Notes: generated from the sequence alone by a model not told the origin. DNA of 41,537 bases from Lactobacillus sp. 0.1XD8-4 (GCF_009663775.1 NZ_RDBR01000016.1:1-41537); one strand, 5' to 3'. Shown: positions 24,934 to 33,097, counted from the first letter of the stretch. A program made the numbers and translations.

Positions 24934-26115
24934 ATGAATAAGCCATATTATCAGCGAATATTTATGCTAATTATTGATTCATTAGGAATCGGGGCGACTC
25001 CGGATGCTGGCGATTTTAATAGTTTGGGTGCTGATACGTTGGGGCGCCTTGCTGATCATTTTCGTATTCGCTTGCAATTACCAACGCTGCAAAGTATTGG
25101 TCTAGGCAATATCCATCCAACAATGGGGATGGCGCCGCTTCCGTCACCACATGCAGTTTTTAGTAAGGTACAGCCGAGTTCAATTGGCATCAGTGACCGT
25201 GAAAGTCAATGGGAGATAATGGGCTTGCCAACGTTAACAGCGCCAGATATTTTTATTAATGGTATTCCAGAAGTAGTTATTAATCAATTTAAACAGAAAG
25301 CAAGACGCTCGGTTATTGCAAATTCATTAACGAATTTACGAATTGCGTTGCAAGATTATGGAGCAGAACAGTTAGCGACGGGCAGTTTAATCGCTTTTCC
25401 TGATAGTTCTTCAACAGTTTGGCTAGCTGCCCATGAAGAAACGATGTCAGCGCCCGTGCTTAAGAAGACCTGTGCCATTTTCCGTCAGTTATTGGATGAG
25501 TCAATTTATACTATTGAAAAGGTAAACGGCATCCTATTCAATGGAAAGAACCCCCGTGATTTTTATCCCCGTGCATTATATTCATTTCCAATAATGCCAT
25601 CACAACCGACGGTATTAGATATTTTGCGCGAAAATAACTATGCGGTAAATACGATTGGGAAAACAGCAATCCTATTTGGTGAAAGTAATCAAATTCAGGG
25701 AAATAAAAACACGGAATGGATGGCAAACTTAGATAACATGGTTGCTGAAAACTTTACTGGGCTTTGTGTGGCTGATCTTGGGGAATTTGATCGTCAATAC
25801 GGAAAAAAGCGAAATCCAGAAGGTTTTGGCACGGAGTTGATGGCTATTGATAAGCAAATTGCGCAACTGATTGCGAAATTGCGCCCAACAGATTTATTGA
25901 TTGTGACAGCTAATCATGGTAATGATCCAACTTATCCTGGGGAGTTGCATACTCGGGAATACATTCCTTTGCTGATGGCATCGCCACGGATTGATACCAG
26001 CGATGAGCTTCCGCTTCGGCAAACATTAGCTGATATTGGAGCAACTATTTTGGATAATTTTGGCTTGGGTGCTAATGCACAATATGGTAGAAGTTTCCTT
26101 GACCATTTAATGTGA
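24934..26115 (+). CDS. Phosphopentomutase (DeoB) paralog with degraded active site
   Basis: 393 residues, the normal DeoB length and alkaline-phosphatase-superfamily fold, with MLIIDSLGIGATPDAGDF at the start. The family's KDTTTGHWE phosphothreonine motif is replaced by ISDRESQWE (86-94), so the catalytic Thr is missing. Comparing with remembered B. cereus ligands, Asp15, Asp286, His328 and His339 are kept, but the His at 291 is Lys (QYGKKR) and the Asp at 327 is Asn (TANHGND). Ribose/deoxyribose-phosphate mutase activity is therefore doubtful. No nucleoside genes are adjacent. Confidence 0.85.
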   Translation: MNKPYYQRIFMLIIDSLGIGATPDAGDFNSLGADTLGRLADHFRIRLQLPTLQSIGLGNIHPTMGMAPLPSPHAVFSKVQPSSIGISDRESQWEIMGLPTLTAPDIFINGIPEVVINQFKQKARRSVIANSLTNLRIALQDYGAEQLATGSLIAFPDSSSTVWLAAHEETMSAPVLKKTCAIFRQLLDESIYTIEKVNGILFNGKNPRDFYPRALYSFPIMPSQPTVLDILRENNYAVNTIGKTAILFGESNQIQGNKNTEWMANLDNMVAENFTGLCVADLGEFDRQYGKKRNPEGFGTELMAIDKQIAQLIAKLRPTDLLIVTANHGNDPTYPGELHTREYIPLLMASPRIDTSDELPLRQTLADIGATILDNFGLGANAQYGRSFLDHLM

Positions 26116-26154
26116 GTTTCTTAACTTTAAAGAATTATGATATAACTTACGTAA

Positions 26155-26196
26155 ACAAGGCTCCAAAGCTCGGAAATCCGAACTTTGGAGCCTTGT
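26155..26196. terminator. Two-part hairpin after the DeoB paralog
   Basis: ACAAGGCTCCAAAG/CTTTGGAGCCTTGT with inner CTCGG/CCGAA. The T run is weak (GCTCTTTCTC). Stem layout and the GGCTC...CGGAAA..CCGAAC...GAGCC order match the hairpin at 3593. Confidence 0.65.
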
Positions 26197-26228
26197 GCTC
26201 TTTCTCTATGATTAAGTTTTAAAATAAC

Positions 26229-26360
26229 CTAACGATGGTAACGGAAGTAAATGGCAATCCCCATAAGGAGAACAAGGATAAGCGCAGCAAGCCGCGGGTC
26301 AGCCTTAAAAAGTTCATGCATTGCATGAATTTGTCCAATGCCGAGTGGGGGAGTGAACAT
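26229..26360 (-). CDS. 43-residue membrane peptide, third gene of the rrf2-nmrA operon
   Basis: MFTPPLGIGQIHAMHELFKA, then the hydrophobic segment LAALILVLLMGIAIYF and the basic end RYHR. AGGAAG lies 10 bases before the ATG, and the gene begins 23 bases after the nmrA stop. One transmembrane span with the C-terminus likely inside is predicted. I do not recognise a family. Its place in a redox-type operon suggests a partner or target of the NmrA-like protein, which is untested. Confidence 0.7.
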   Translation of the reverse strand: MFTPPLGIGQIHAMHELFKADPRLAALILVLLMGIAIYFRYHR

Positions 26361-26383
26361 ATTGTCATCTTCCTTTCAAAAAA

Positions 26384-27238
26384 TTAGTAATTTTCAGTTA
26401 AAAATTTTTCCATATTTGTTGGCTGATGTCCAGTGATATGCGCAAAATCATCGGTAACACCATTCATTAAGCCTAGTGCAGCGGCTTGATACATTGAAGC
26501 AAGTTCATTGCCGTCGCCTTCTGCTTCATAGATTTCAGCGAACTTTTTAACTGTTACCGGATCATAACCGATTTCTTGGCCGGTTACTTTGGACATAATG
26601 TAACTAAGTTCTGGCATAGTGTAATTTTTGCTCATGGTTAAAAGATAGTTTTGGCCTTTATCACGTAAGTAAGGTTTAGTAGCAACATTGGCAATTGCTT
26701 CTGCACTGTCTTGGCGGGAGATAAAACTCATTGCTTGGTCACCGACTGGGTAAATAACATTATGTCGTTCGATCAGTTCTGGTAGATATGGAACTAAAGG
26801 ATCGGCATAAAGCGAGTTTTTAACAATCGCATACCTTAGTCCGGTGCTAGCTAGTCGGGCGGGAAGATAAGCGTAATATCCAGCCATCTGGAAAGGATTG
26901 TTAAATTGGTCAGCAATAAAACTAATATCAACAATATTCTCCACGCCAGCTTTAACCATTGCAGCAAGCGAATTCTCAAATTCATCGATCCGGTCTTTAA
27001 CGAGGTAGGTAATACTTGGAATATAGATTAGAACATCGATTCCCTTAAATGCCTCAACCATTAAGTTGACATCATTATAGTCTACTGCTGCAACTTCGTA
27101 GCCTGCTTCCGTAAACTTTTTTGCTTTTGCTGGATTATGAACACCAACGCGGATGTTTTTGCGAGCAGTAAGTTTACTCAGTTCCTGAACAACGTGTTGA
27201 CCAAGGTGGCCGGTAGCACCAGTAATCATATATTTCAT
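26384..27238 (-). CDS. NmrA-like NAD(P)-binding protein / NADPH:quinone oxidoreductase type
   Basis: 284 residues. Rossmann motif MITGATGHLGQHVVQEL at the N-terminus, then VRVGVHNPAKAKKF for cofactor discrimination, DVLIYIPS, and later RYAIVKNSLYADPLVPYLPE and QDSAEAIANVATKP, typical of the NmrA/QOR2 (YtfG) group. These proteins sense NADP(H) or reduce quinones. The start overlaps the end of rrf2 by 4 bases (ATGA type), so expression should be under the Rrf2 regulator. Confidence 0.88.
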   Translation of the reverse strand: MKYMITGATGHLGQHVVQELSKLTARKNIRVGVHNPAKAKKFTEAGYEVAAVDYNDVNLMVEAFKGIDVLIYIPSITYLVKDRIDEFENSLAAMVKAGVENIVDISFIADQFNNPFQMAGYYAYLPARLASTGLRYAIVKNSLYADPLVPYLPELIERHNVIYPVGDQAMSFISRQDSAEAIANVATKPYLRDKGQNYLLTMSKNYTMPELSYIMSKVTGQEIGYDPVTVKKFAEIYEAEGDGNELASMYQAAALGLMNGVTDDFAHITGHQPTNMEKFLTENY

Positions 27239-27696
27239 TTTGTATCCTTCTTTCTTTTAATTGCATCTTTTTGTGCTTGTTTAACGCGGATAGTATCAAT
27301 AATGTCTTGCAAGCTCGTACCTGCGAGTTTCGCTTTCGCAGCATTTTCAGCCTGTTGGTAGTATTCATTAAGCGTTTCTTGGATATTCCCGCCTACGATA
27401 CATTGGGGGTTTGTTTGTTTGTCAATTGAGAAAAGCTGCGCATCGCCTTCAATGGCAAGAAAAATATCATATAGAGATATCTCGGCTGGCTTTTTAGCAA
27501 GTTCGGGATCAGCTGCTCCGTGAACTGTATTGATTAGCCCAGCCTTATTAAGCGCGCTCATCAAGCGGCGCACTACTACCGGGGAGGTCTCGATGCTCCT
27601 GGCAATGTTATTGCTGGTAAGCGGGATGATCCCGTGGTAAATATCGATGAATGCAAGAATATGGATACTATCGCTAAAACGAGTAGAGACTTTCAT
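27235..27696 (-). CDS. Rrf2-family transcriptional regulator
   Basis: 153 residues. Winged-helix N-terminus with the family pattern RFSDSIHILAFIDIY and ARSIETSPVVVRRLMSALNK, then the GLINTVHGAADPELAK wing. It lacks the three-cysteine Fe-S cluster of IscR; a single Cys is present (NPQCIVGG), so a thiol or ligand switch like YwnA is more likely. First gene of rrf2-nmrA-small peptide; the palindrome at 27720 just upstream is its likely operator. Confidence 0.9.
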   Translation of the reverse strand: MKVSTRFSDSIHILAFIDIYHGIIPLTSNNIARSIETSPVVVRRLMSALNKAGLINTVHGAADPELAKKPAEISLYDIFLAIEGDAQLFSIDKQTNPQCIVGGNIQETLNEYYQQAENAAKAKLAGTSLQDIIDTIRVKQAQKDAIKRKKDTK

Positions 27697-27719
27697 ATTA
27701 TCATTCCTTTAATAATTAT

Positions 27720-27738
27720 TGTAACAAAAAAAGTTACA
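27720..27738. promoter_or_regulatory. Palindromic operator between rrf2 and the osmoprotectant operon
   Basis: TGTAAC-N7-GTTACA, a perfect 6+6 inverted repeat 24 bases before the rrf2 ATG, consistent with Rrf2 autorepression. It also lies 30 bases upstream of the -35 of the plus-strand osmoprotectant promoter, so it might affect both directions. Confidence 0.6.
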
Positions 27739-27767
27739 GGTGGTCAAACCTTTGTTAAATTTATTTC

Positions 27768-27796
27768 TTGACAAATATAGTTTGCAATAATAACAT
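27768..27796 (+). promoter_or_regulatory. Promoter of the osmoprotectant ABC operon
   Basis: TTGACA (27768-27773), 17 bases, TAACAT (27791-27796), about 45 bases before the chosen start ATG 27843. Confidence 0.6.
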
Positions 27797-27842
27797 AATG
27801 GTATTGGATGAAACTAAAACAGTTACAAAAGAAGTGTGGAAA

Positions 27843-28742
27843 ATGAAAGTGAAAAAATTAATGCTAGCGTCAATCTTAATTGCAGAAACATTACTATTAG
27901 GGATGATTTTACCGCCTAGTGTAAGTGCAGCAAGTAATAAACCGATTATTGTTGGCTCAAAAAATGTTTCAGAAAGTAAAACGGTTAGTGAGATTTATGC
28001 CTTAGCACTTGAACATGCTGGTTATCGGGTTACTCGCAAACCAAATATTTCAAATAACGTGATTTTTCAGGCTACTCAAAAAGGGCAGATTGATGTTTAC
28101 CCAGATTATACCGGGACAATCGTGCAGACATACCTTAAAAAGAAGGGGACCGATAAAAGCGTGCGTGAAATGGCAAAGATGGCTCATGATGGAATTGCCA
28201 AAGATGGCTTAACGACGTTTCAATACGCCCCTGGAGATAATCGTCAAGGGATAGCGATGCCGACAGAAACCGCCAAAAAATACCATATTACGGATCTCAG
28301 CCAGTTGCAAAAAAAGGCAAATAAAATTCGGTTTGCATCACAAGGTGAATTTGAAAAACGGGCAGATGGTCTGCCAGAAATGAATAAGGTTTATGGTAAA
28401 TATAATTTTAAATCAATTAAGGACTACGATGCGAGCCTTCTTTATCGCATCATGGAACAAGGTAAGGCGGAGGCAGCTCCGGTTTCCACAACAGATGGTC
28501 AATTAGCTACCAATAAATTTACCTTAATTAAGGATAATAAAAACATCTGGCCACCATATAATTTAGTTCCCGTAGTTAATAAAAAAGCTGCGAAAAAGTA
28601 TCCGAAAATGGAAAAAGCCCTTAATGCGGTTGATGCAAAGTTAACGACTAAACAACTAACGGCACTAAATAAAAAGGTCAATGTTGAACATCAAAACTAT
28701 AAAACTGTCGCTAAAACTTGGTATAACCAAAACTTTAAATAA
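27843..28742 (+). CDS. Osmoprotectant (glycine betaine/carnitine/choline-type) ABC substrate-binding protein
   Basis: 299 residues from ATG 27843; earlier in-frame starts fall in or next to the promoter. The signal peptide MKVKKLMLASILIAETLLLG runs to an SAA-type site and has no lipobox Cys. The OpuC/ProX-like fold follows: PIIVGSKNVSESKTVSEIYA, the TQKGQIDVYPDYTGTIVQTY hinge region, and QGKAEAAPVSTTDGQL. It binds quaternary ammonium compounds outside the membrane. First of four tightly packed transporter genes; unlike many Gram-positive OpuC proteins it appears secreted rather than lipidated. Confidence 0.85.
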   Translation: MKVKKLMLASILIAETLLLGMILPPSVSAASNKPIIVGSKNVSESKTVSEIYALALEHAGYRVTRKPNISNNVIFQATQKGQIDVYPDYTGTIVQTYLKKKGTDKSVREMAKMAHDGIAKDGLTTFQYAPGDNRQGIAMPTETAKKYHITDLSQLQKKANKIRFASQGEFEKRADGLPEMNKVYGKYNFKSIKDYDASLLYRIMEQGKAEAAPVSTTDGQLATNKFTLIKDNKNIWPPYNLVPVVNKKAAKKYPKMEKALNAVDAKLTTKQLTALNKKVNVEHQNYKTVAKTWYNQNFK

Positions 28743-28806
28743 TTTTAAAACGCAATAAGAAGTTTTTTAATGCTTTTTTTGTTAAATGATAGTGGGAGGT
28801 GATTGC

Positions 28807-29457
28807 TTGATAGAACAGATATGTCGCTATTTTCAAACTAACAGTGGTCAATACTGGCAATATATTGGGCAGCATATTACGCTTACATTAGTAACATTAG
28901 CAATTTCAATGGTGATTGCACTGCCGCTAGGGTACCTTGGATCACGAAATAAGGTAGTTGCTAATTTTTGCGTTGCATTTGCGCAGGTGTTACGAATTAT
29001 TCCCAGTCTGGCGTTATTATTCCTATTAATCCCGTTTATTGGCACGGGTATCATTCCGGCATTGATAGCATTAGTTGTCCTAGCCTTACCGCCTTTACTC
29101 GTCAATACTATTCTTGGGTTTAATGAAGTGAGCCCCCTATATAAAGAAGTAGGGACCGCGTTAGGAATGAACAGCCAGCAATTACGCAGGCAGATAGAGG
29201 TCCCATTGGCACTTCCGTATATTTTAAATGGCGTCAAACTAGCAATGGTTGAGATTATTGCAAGTGCGACGTTGGCAACATATATTGGCGCAGGTGGCCT
29301 GGGGACGTTGATTTTTACTGGTCTCGGATTATATGACATGACCTATGTAGTAATTGGCGCAGTTAGTGTAGCAATTTTGTCATTGCTTGCTATGACTAGT
29401 TTTGATTATTTAATTAGGAAGGTACAAAAACATGACGAAACCAATTATTCAATTTAA
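28807..29457 (+). CDS. Osmoprotectant ABC transporter permease (OpuCB-like)
   Basis: 216 residues from TTG 28807, 7 bases after GGAGG; ATG 28786 precedes the ribosome site and is not preferred. Five to six membrane spans, with the coupling EAA-like loop EVGTALGMNSQQLRRQIEVPLALP and the following NGVKLAMVEIIASATLATYIGAGG cut short by helix. Its last 26 bases overlap the ATPase gene. Pairs with the second permease downstream. Confidence 0.85.
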   Translation: MIEQICRYFQTNSGQYWQYIGQHITLTLVTLAISMVIALPLGYLGSRNKVVANFCVAFAQVLRIIPSLALLFLLIPFIGTGIIPALIALVVLALPPLLVNTILGFNEVSPLYKEVGTALGMNSQQLRRQIEVPLALPYILNGVKLAMVEIIASATLATYIGAGGLGTLIFTGLGLYDMTYVVIGAVSVAILSLLAMTSFDYLIRKVQKHDETNYSI

Positions 29458-30202
29458 ACATGTCCAAAAACGATTTGGCGATAATATTATTATTCCGGAT
29501 TTGAACTTTACAGTTAATCAGGGTGAGTTTGTGACTATCCTTGGTTCATCGGGGTCTGGTAAAACAACTACTTTAAAAATGATAAATGGTCTTTGGCAGC
29601 CGAGCGCTGGTGAAATTTTAATCGATGGTCAGCAAATTAGTAAGTTAGACCAAGTTAAGCTACGTCGTCATATGGGGTATGTTGTTCAACAGATCGGCCT
29701 CTTTCCGCATATGACAATTGCAGAAAATATTGCGGTGGTTCCGAAAATGCTTCAGTGGTCGCATAGCAAAATTGATCGACGAGTTAAAGAACTATTAGAG
29801 CTGGTTCGACTTGAACCAGGGGTCTATGCTAACCGTTATCCGCAGCAACTGTCTGGGGGACAGCAACAACGGGTCGGTGTTGCGCGGGCATTAGCGACTA
29901 ATCCGCCATATGTCTTGTTTGATGAACCATTTGGTGCTCTGGATGCATTGACGCGAAGTGAGCTGCAGCAAGAGATCAAAAGGATACATGAATCGTTAGC
30001 TGATAAGACATTTATGTTTGTAACCCATGATATTAATGAGGCGCTTTTCCTTGGTCAGCGGGTAATGGTGATGCACAAAGGACAAATTATCCAATTTGCT
30101 AGCCCAGAAGTACTTGTTCGTCATCCAGCTACTCCTTTTGTTGAAGAACTGTTGGGAACCGTTCAGCAAAATGAGAATTTATGGAGGCACCAACATGATT
30201 GA
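29432..30202 (+). CDS. Osmoprotectant ABC transporter ATPase (OpuCA-like, no CBS domains)
   Basis: 256 residues. Walker A GSSGSGKTTT, Q-loop VVQQIGLFPHMT, signature QLSGGQQQRVGVARAL, Walker B YVLFDEPFGALDALT, H-loop FVTHDINEAL. Typical OpuCA/ProV ATPases carry C-terminal CBS pairs that sense ionic strength; this one stops after the nucleotide domain, so gating must differ. AGGAAGG lies 9 bases before the ATG. It overlaps the permeases on both sides. Confidence 0.9.
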   Translation: MTKPIIQFKHVQKRFGDNIIIPDLNFTVNQGEFVTILGSSGSGKTTTLKMINGLWQPSAGEILIDGQQISKLDQVKLRRHMGYVVQQIGLFPHMTIAENIAVVPKMLQWSHSKIDRRVKELLELVRLEPGVYANRYPQQLSGGQQQRVGVARALATNPPYVLFDEPFGALDALTRSELQQEIKRIHESLADKTFMFVTHDINEALFLGQRVMVMHKGQIIQFASPEVLVRHPATPFVEELLGTVQQNENLWRHQHD

Positions 30203-30833
30203 ATACTGGAATGAAAATTGGCCGGTGATGTTGGAAGATGTTCAGCAGCATGCGGTAATGGTGCTTTCGTCACTAGGAATTGCGCTAATAATAGCTATCA
30301 TAATCATTTTGCTGTTTCTTCGGCGGCGTAATTGGCTTAATGGTTTGGTATATTTCTTTTCTCTACTATATTCAATCCCTAGTTTTGCTTTCTTTGCTCT
30401 TCTCTTGCCAGTTTCAGGGTTAGGAATGCGAACGGCCATTATTGTGCTAACGATTTATTCTGAATATGTATTATTGCGGTCATTTATTACGGGGATTCGA
30501 GAAGTTGATCCTCAATTGATTGAAGTGGCAACTGGTATGGGGATGACGAAGGGACAAGTCTTTTGTCAAGTCCAGCTCCCGCTTGCTTTACCCGCAATTT
30601 TTAGCGGAATTCAGGTTGCTTTAGCTTCCACGATGGCAATGGCAACGATTGCCGCCACAATCAGTGCAGGTGGTTTGGGACAATTACTATTTGAAGGCCT
30701 ACAGGGTCAGCAGGTGGTACCGATTTTATGGGGAACGGTTTTGACAATGGCCTTAACATTAGTCTGCGCTGGGATTGTTCAGTTTTTTGCTTGGTTGCTA
30801 ACGCATCGGTGGAAAGGAGTAATGGAAAAATGA
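30195..30833 (+). CDS. Osmoprotectant ABC transporter permease (OpuCD-like)
   Basis: 212 residues from ATG 30195 (GGAGG 7 bases upstream; longer upstream frame lies inside the ATPase gene). Five to six spans, with the EAA-like loop EVATGMGMTKGQVFCQVQLP and the family TISAGGLGQLLFEGLQG. Start overlaps the ATPase end by 8 bases. Its stop overlaps the start of the quinone oxidoreductase gene (ATGA). Confidence 0.88.
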   Translation: MIEYWNENWPVMLEDVQQHAVMVLSSLGIALIIAIIIILLFLRRRNWLNGLVYFFSLLYSIPSFAFFALLLPVSGLGMRTAIIVLTIYSEYVLLRSFITGIREVDPQLIEVATGMGMTKGQVFCQVQLPLALPAIFSGIQVALASTMAMATIAATISAGGLGQLLFEGLQGQQVVPILWGTVLTMALTLVCAGIVQFFAWLLTHRWKGVMEK

Positions 30834-31795
30834 AAGCAGTTGTTATAAAAAAAGCGGGTGGCCCCGATCAGCTTATTTATCAAGATGTGCCAACGCCAAA
30901 GGTAAGACCAGGCTGGTCACTAGTTAAAGTGATGGGGTTTGGCATTAATCATTCAGAAATTTTTACGCGAAAAGGATTATCACCAACAGTTAAATTTCCG
31001 CGTATTCTTGGGATTGAATGTGTAGGTTTGATTGAACAGACGACTGATCCGAAGCGCCTGCCAAAAGGGCAAAAAGTAGTTTCGATAATGGGCGAAATGG
31101 GACGTGCTTTTGACGGTTCTTATGCGGAATATGTTTTGTTGCCTAATGAGCAGATATACCCAGTAGAAACGCGGCTAGACTGGGAAACACTAGCAACAAT
31201 TCCTGAGACTTACTATACTGCCTATGGTTCCTTGCTTAATCTTCGCTTGCAATCAGGAGAAAGTGTTTTAGTCCGCGGTGGGAGCAGTGGTGTTGGGATT
31301 GCCTTTATGAAATTGGTGCGCGCGCTCTTTCCCGATATTCGTGTTACAGGAACAACGAGGCGTTCACAAAAGGCGGATCAACTAATCTCGGCAGGCTATG
31401 ATGATGTGGTTTTTGATCAGCAAGACCACCTAAAAACGGAGCTAAAATTTGATAAGATCTTTGAATTGATTGGGCCGGCGACAGTCAAGGATAGTTTTAA
31501 ACACACTAACCCCGGCGGAATTGTCTGCAGTACAGGGGAATTAGGGAATAAATGGTACCTTGAAAAGTTTGATCCCATTATGGATATTGCACCTAATAGT
31601 TATCTTACGAGTTTTTATTCTGGCAACGTTGATCAACAAAAACTCAATGGGTTGTTAAGACTAATTAGCGAAAAAGGAGTTGCTGTTAAACCGGTCAAGG
31701 TGTTTCGACTAGATCAATTACCATCGGCCCACCGTTATTTAGAGAGCCACGATAGTTTTGGTAAAGTAATCGTTTTAAATCAAGCAGATGAGTAG
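30830..31795 (+). CDS. Zinc-independent MDR-family quinone oxidoreductase
   Basis: 321 residues from ATG 30830, which overlaps the permease stop and has AAAGGAG 10 bases upstream. N-terminal GroES-like domain (MKAVVIKKAGGPDQLIYQDV; GFGINHSEIFTRKG), then NADPH-binding VLVRGGSSGVGIAFMKL and the DDVVFDQ strand. The structural and catalytic zinc cysteines of alcohol dehydrogenases are absent, so a quinone or enone reductase is expected. Translational coupling to the osmoprotectant transporter is unusual and its meaning is unclear. Confidence 0.87.
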   Translation: MKAVVIKKAGGPDQLIYQDVPTPKVRPGWSLVKVMGFGINHSEIFTRKGLSPTVKFPRILGIECVGLIEQTTDPKRLPKGQKVVSIMGEMGRAFDGSYAEYVLLPNEQIYPVETRLDWETLATIPETYYTAYGSLLNLRLQSGESVLVRGGSSGVGIAFMKLVRALFPDIRVTGTTRRSQKADQLISAGYDDVVFDQQDHLKTELKFDKIFELIGPATVKDSFKHTNPGGIVCSTGELGNKWYLEKFDPIMDIAPNSYLTSFYSGNVDQQKLNGLLRLISEKGVAVKPVKVFRLDQLPSAHRYLESHDSFGKVIVLNQADE

Positions 31796-31852
31796 CTAAT
31801 AAAGTAAAAGCAAGCGTAAAATAAGACTACTAAAAGGATGGAGGTAGTCAGA

Positions 31853-32284
31853 ATGAAAAAAGAAGAGTTAAAAAAACGTCTTTCGCCAATTCAATATGCA
31901 GTTACCCAAGAAGCTGCTACGGAACAACCTTTTACGGGTAAATATGATCATTTTGATGAACCGGGAATATACGTCGATGTTGTTAGCGGTGAGCCGCTTT
32001 TTTCTTCTCGCGATAAATATGATTCTGGTTGTGGCTGGCCTGCTTTCACAAAGCCGATTGCCAAACGAGTACTTAAGGAAAAACGTGACCAGTCGTTTGG
32101 GATGGAACGCACTGAGGTAAGAAGTAAAGCGGCAGACTCCCACCTGGGTCATGTTTTTACTGATGGGCCAGTCGACCAGGGCGGTCTCCGTTACTGCATC
32201 AATTCGGCAGCGTTGAGGTTTATTCCAGCCGCACAACTTGCTGATGAAGGCTATGGCGAATATGCTAAATTATTTAATAATTGA
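31853..32284 (+). CDS. msrB: Peptide methionine (R)-S-oxide reductase
   Basis: 143 residues from ATG 31853, 8 bases after GGAGG. It reduces the R form of methionine sulfoxide in proteins. [12 protein letters not shown], the [11 protein letters not shown] region and catalytic Cys in [11 protein letters not shown] are as in MsrB. The CxxC zinc pairs found in some members are absent. Followed by a strong bidirectional terminator. No msrA is adjacent. Confidence 0.95.
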   Translation: MKKEELKKRLSPIQYAVTQEAATEQPFTGKYDHFDEPGIYVDVVSGEPLFSSRDKYDSGCGWPAFTKPIAKRVLKEKRDQSFGMERTEVRSKAADSHLGHVFTDGPVDQGGLRYCINSAALRFIPAAQLADEGYGEYAKLFNN

Positions 32285-32323
32285 TTGCATGAACGAAACT
32301 AAGCTAAAAATTATGAGGATAAT

Positions 32324-32366
32324 AAAAAATTCGAGCTCGGACTAACAGTCACAGCTCGAATTTTTT
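32324..32366. terminator. Bidirectional terminator after msrB
   Basis: AAAAAATTCGAGCT/AGCTCGAATTTTTT with an 15-base loop. It serves msrB (+) and the 36-residue peptide gene (-). Confidence 0.9.
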
Positions 32367-32384
32367 GATGTTATTTAGTTTGGC

Positions 32385-32495
32385 TTAGTTAAGTCGATGT
32401 TGGTGCTTACCGCCAATGAACAAACTAATAATAGAAGCTAAAAGAATTGCAGAAAAACTAACTACAGCGATTACGTTACTTAATAATGACATCAT
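32385..32495 (-). CDS. 36-residue MMS-type small membrane peptide
   Basis: MMSLLSNVIAVVSFSAILLA then SIISLFIGGK and the His/Arg-rich end HQHRLN. One transmembrane span. It aligns without gaps with the 30-residue peptide at 7011-7103 over the first 20 residues (same MMS..SN.IA.VSF.A pattern). AAAGGG is upstream of the ATG-ATG start. A TATAAT with extended TGT and a perfect cre box lie upstream, and a terminator downstream, so it is a complete single-gene unit. Confidence 0.75.
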   Translation of the reverse strand: MMSLLSNVIAVVSFSAILLASIISLFIGGKHQHRLN

Positions 32496-32523
32496 GGTAA
32501 ACACCCTTTCTTAAATAATCTAC

Positions 32524-32551
32524 TGTTATCGCTTTCATCGACTATATTATA
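32524..32551 (-). promoter_or_regulatory. Extended -10 and perfect cre box of the 36-residue peptide gene
   Basis: On the minus strand TGTTATAAT gives an extended -10 (TATAAT 32551-32546), followed by TGAAAGCGATAACA (32537-32524), matching the CcpA consensus TGWAANCGNTNWCA at all positions. The box lies downstream of the -10, where bound CcpA would repress. Confidence 0.7.
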
Positions 32552-32678
32552 ACATTTATAATGCAAAGATGATTCAAATAACGGCTAATAATTTGCTAAG
32601 ACTTTAGGCAGAAAAAGCTTAGGGAAAACTAATAATAAACTATTTAAGTTGACCTCCTCGTTGATGCCCTAAGAGCTT

Positions 32679-33020
32679 TTATTCATCTAAAAATTGGTCT
32701 GCACAAGCTAAGGCTTTTCCGCCATAAACAGTAGAAGGGCCGCCACCCATCATAATTGCAATATTAATAGTTTCGACAATTTCATCGCGGGTCGCACCAA
32801 GTTTAATAGCGCCTTTAACATGCTGGATAATGCATCCCTCACAGCGAATTGCGATTGCAATTCCTAAAGCTTCTAGTGCCTTGGTTTTACTATCGAGAAC
32901 GCCTTCTTCAATTGCAGCATCATGAACGTTTAAAAATGCTTTACCTACTTCACCAGTGCTGTTAAAAATATTTTTATTATTAGCCATGATCTCTGCCAAT
33001 TCTTGATGATAGTCAGTCAT
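32679..33020 (-). CDS. Carboxymuconolactone decarboxylase/AhpD-like protein
   Basis: 113 residues from ATG 33020; the longer frame starts at a GTG within the ribosome-site region. The AhpD-like core is present: ALGIAIAIRCEGCIIQHVKG with the CxxC pair and following His, then GATRDEIVETINIAIMMGGG. Such proteins are small helical thiol peroxidase-related enzymes; the CxxC suggests thiol-based antioxidant activity. AAAGGG precedes the start. A long-loop hairpin CTTAGGG...CCCTAAG plus T run (about 32674-32618, minus strand) probably terminates it. Confidence 0.85.
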   Translation of the reverse strand: MTDYHQELAEIMANNKNIFNSTGEVGKAFLNVHDAAIEEGVLDSKTKALEALGIAIAIRCEGCIIQHVKGAIKLGATRDEIVETINIAIMMGGGPSTVYGGKALACADQFLDE

Positions 33021-33097
33021 AATTAACACCCTTTCTTGATTTTATAAGACAAGTTAACATCCTATGACTATTGTAACCGTTTTCTTTAACGTGAGAT

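Noticed and set aside
28848-29339. Minus-strand 163-codon ORF inside the osmoprotectant permease
   Set aside because: Antisense to a well-supported permease and without a ribosome site or recognisable motif.
32618-32674. Separate small RNA between the AhpD-like gene and the 36-residue peptide
   Set aside because: The CTTAGGG/CCCTAAG pairing with a T run on the minus strand is adequately explained as a long-loop terminator of the AhpD-like gene.
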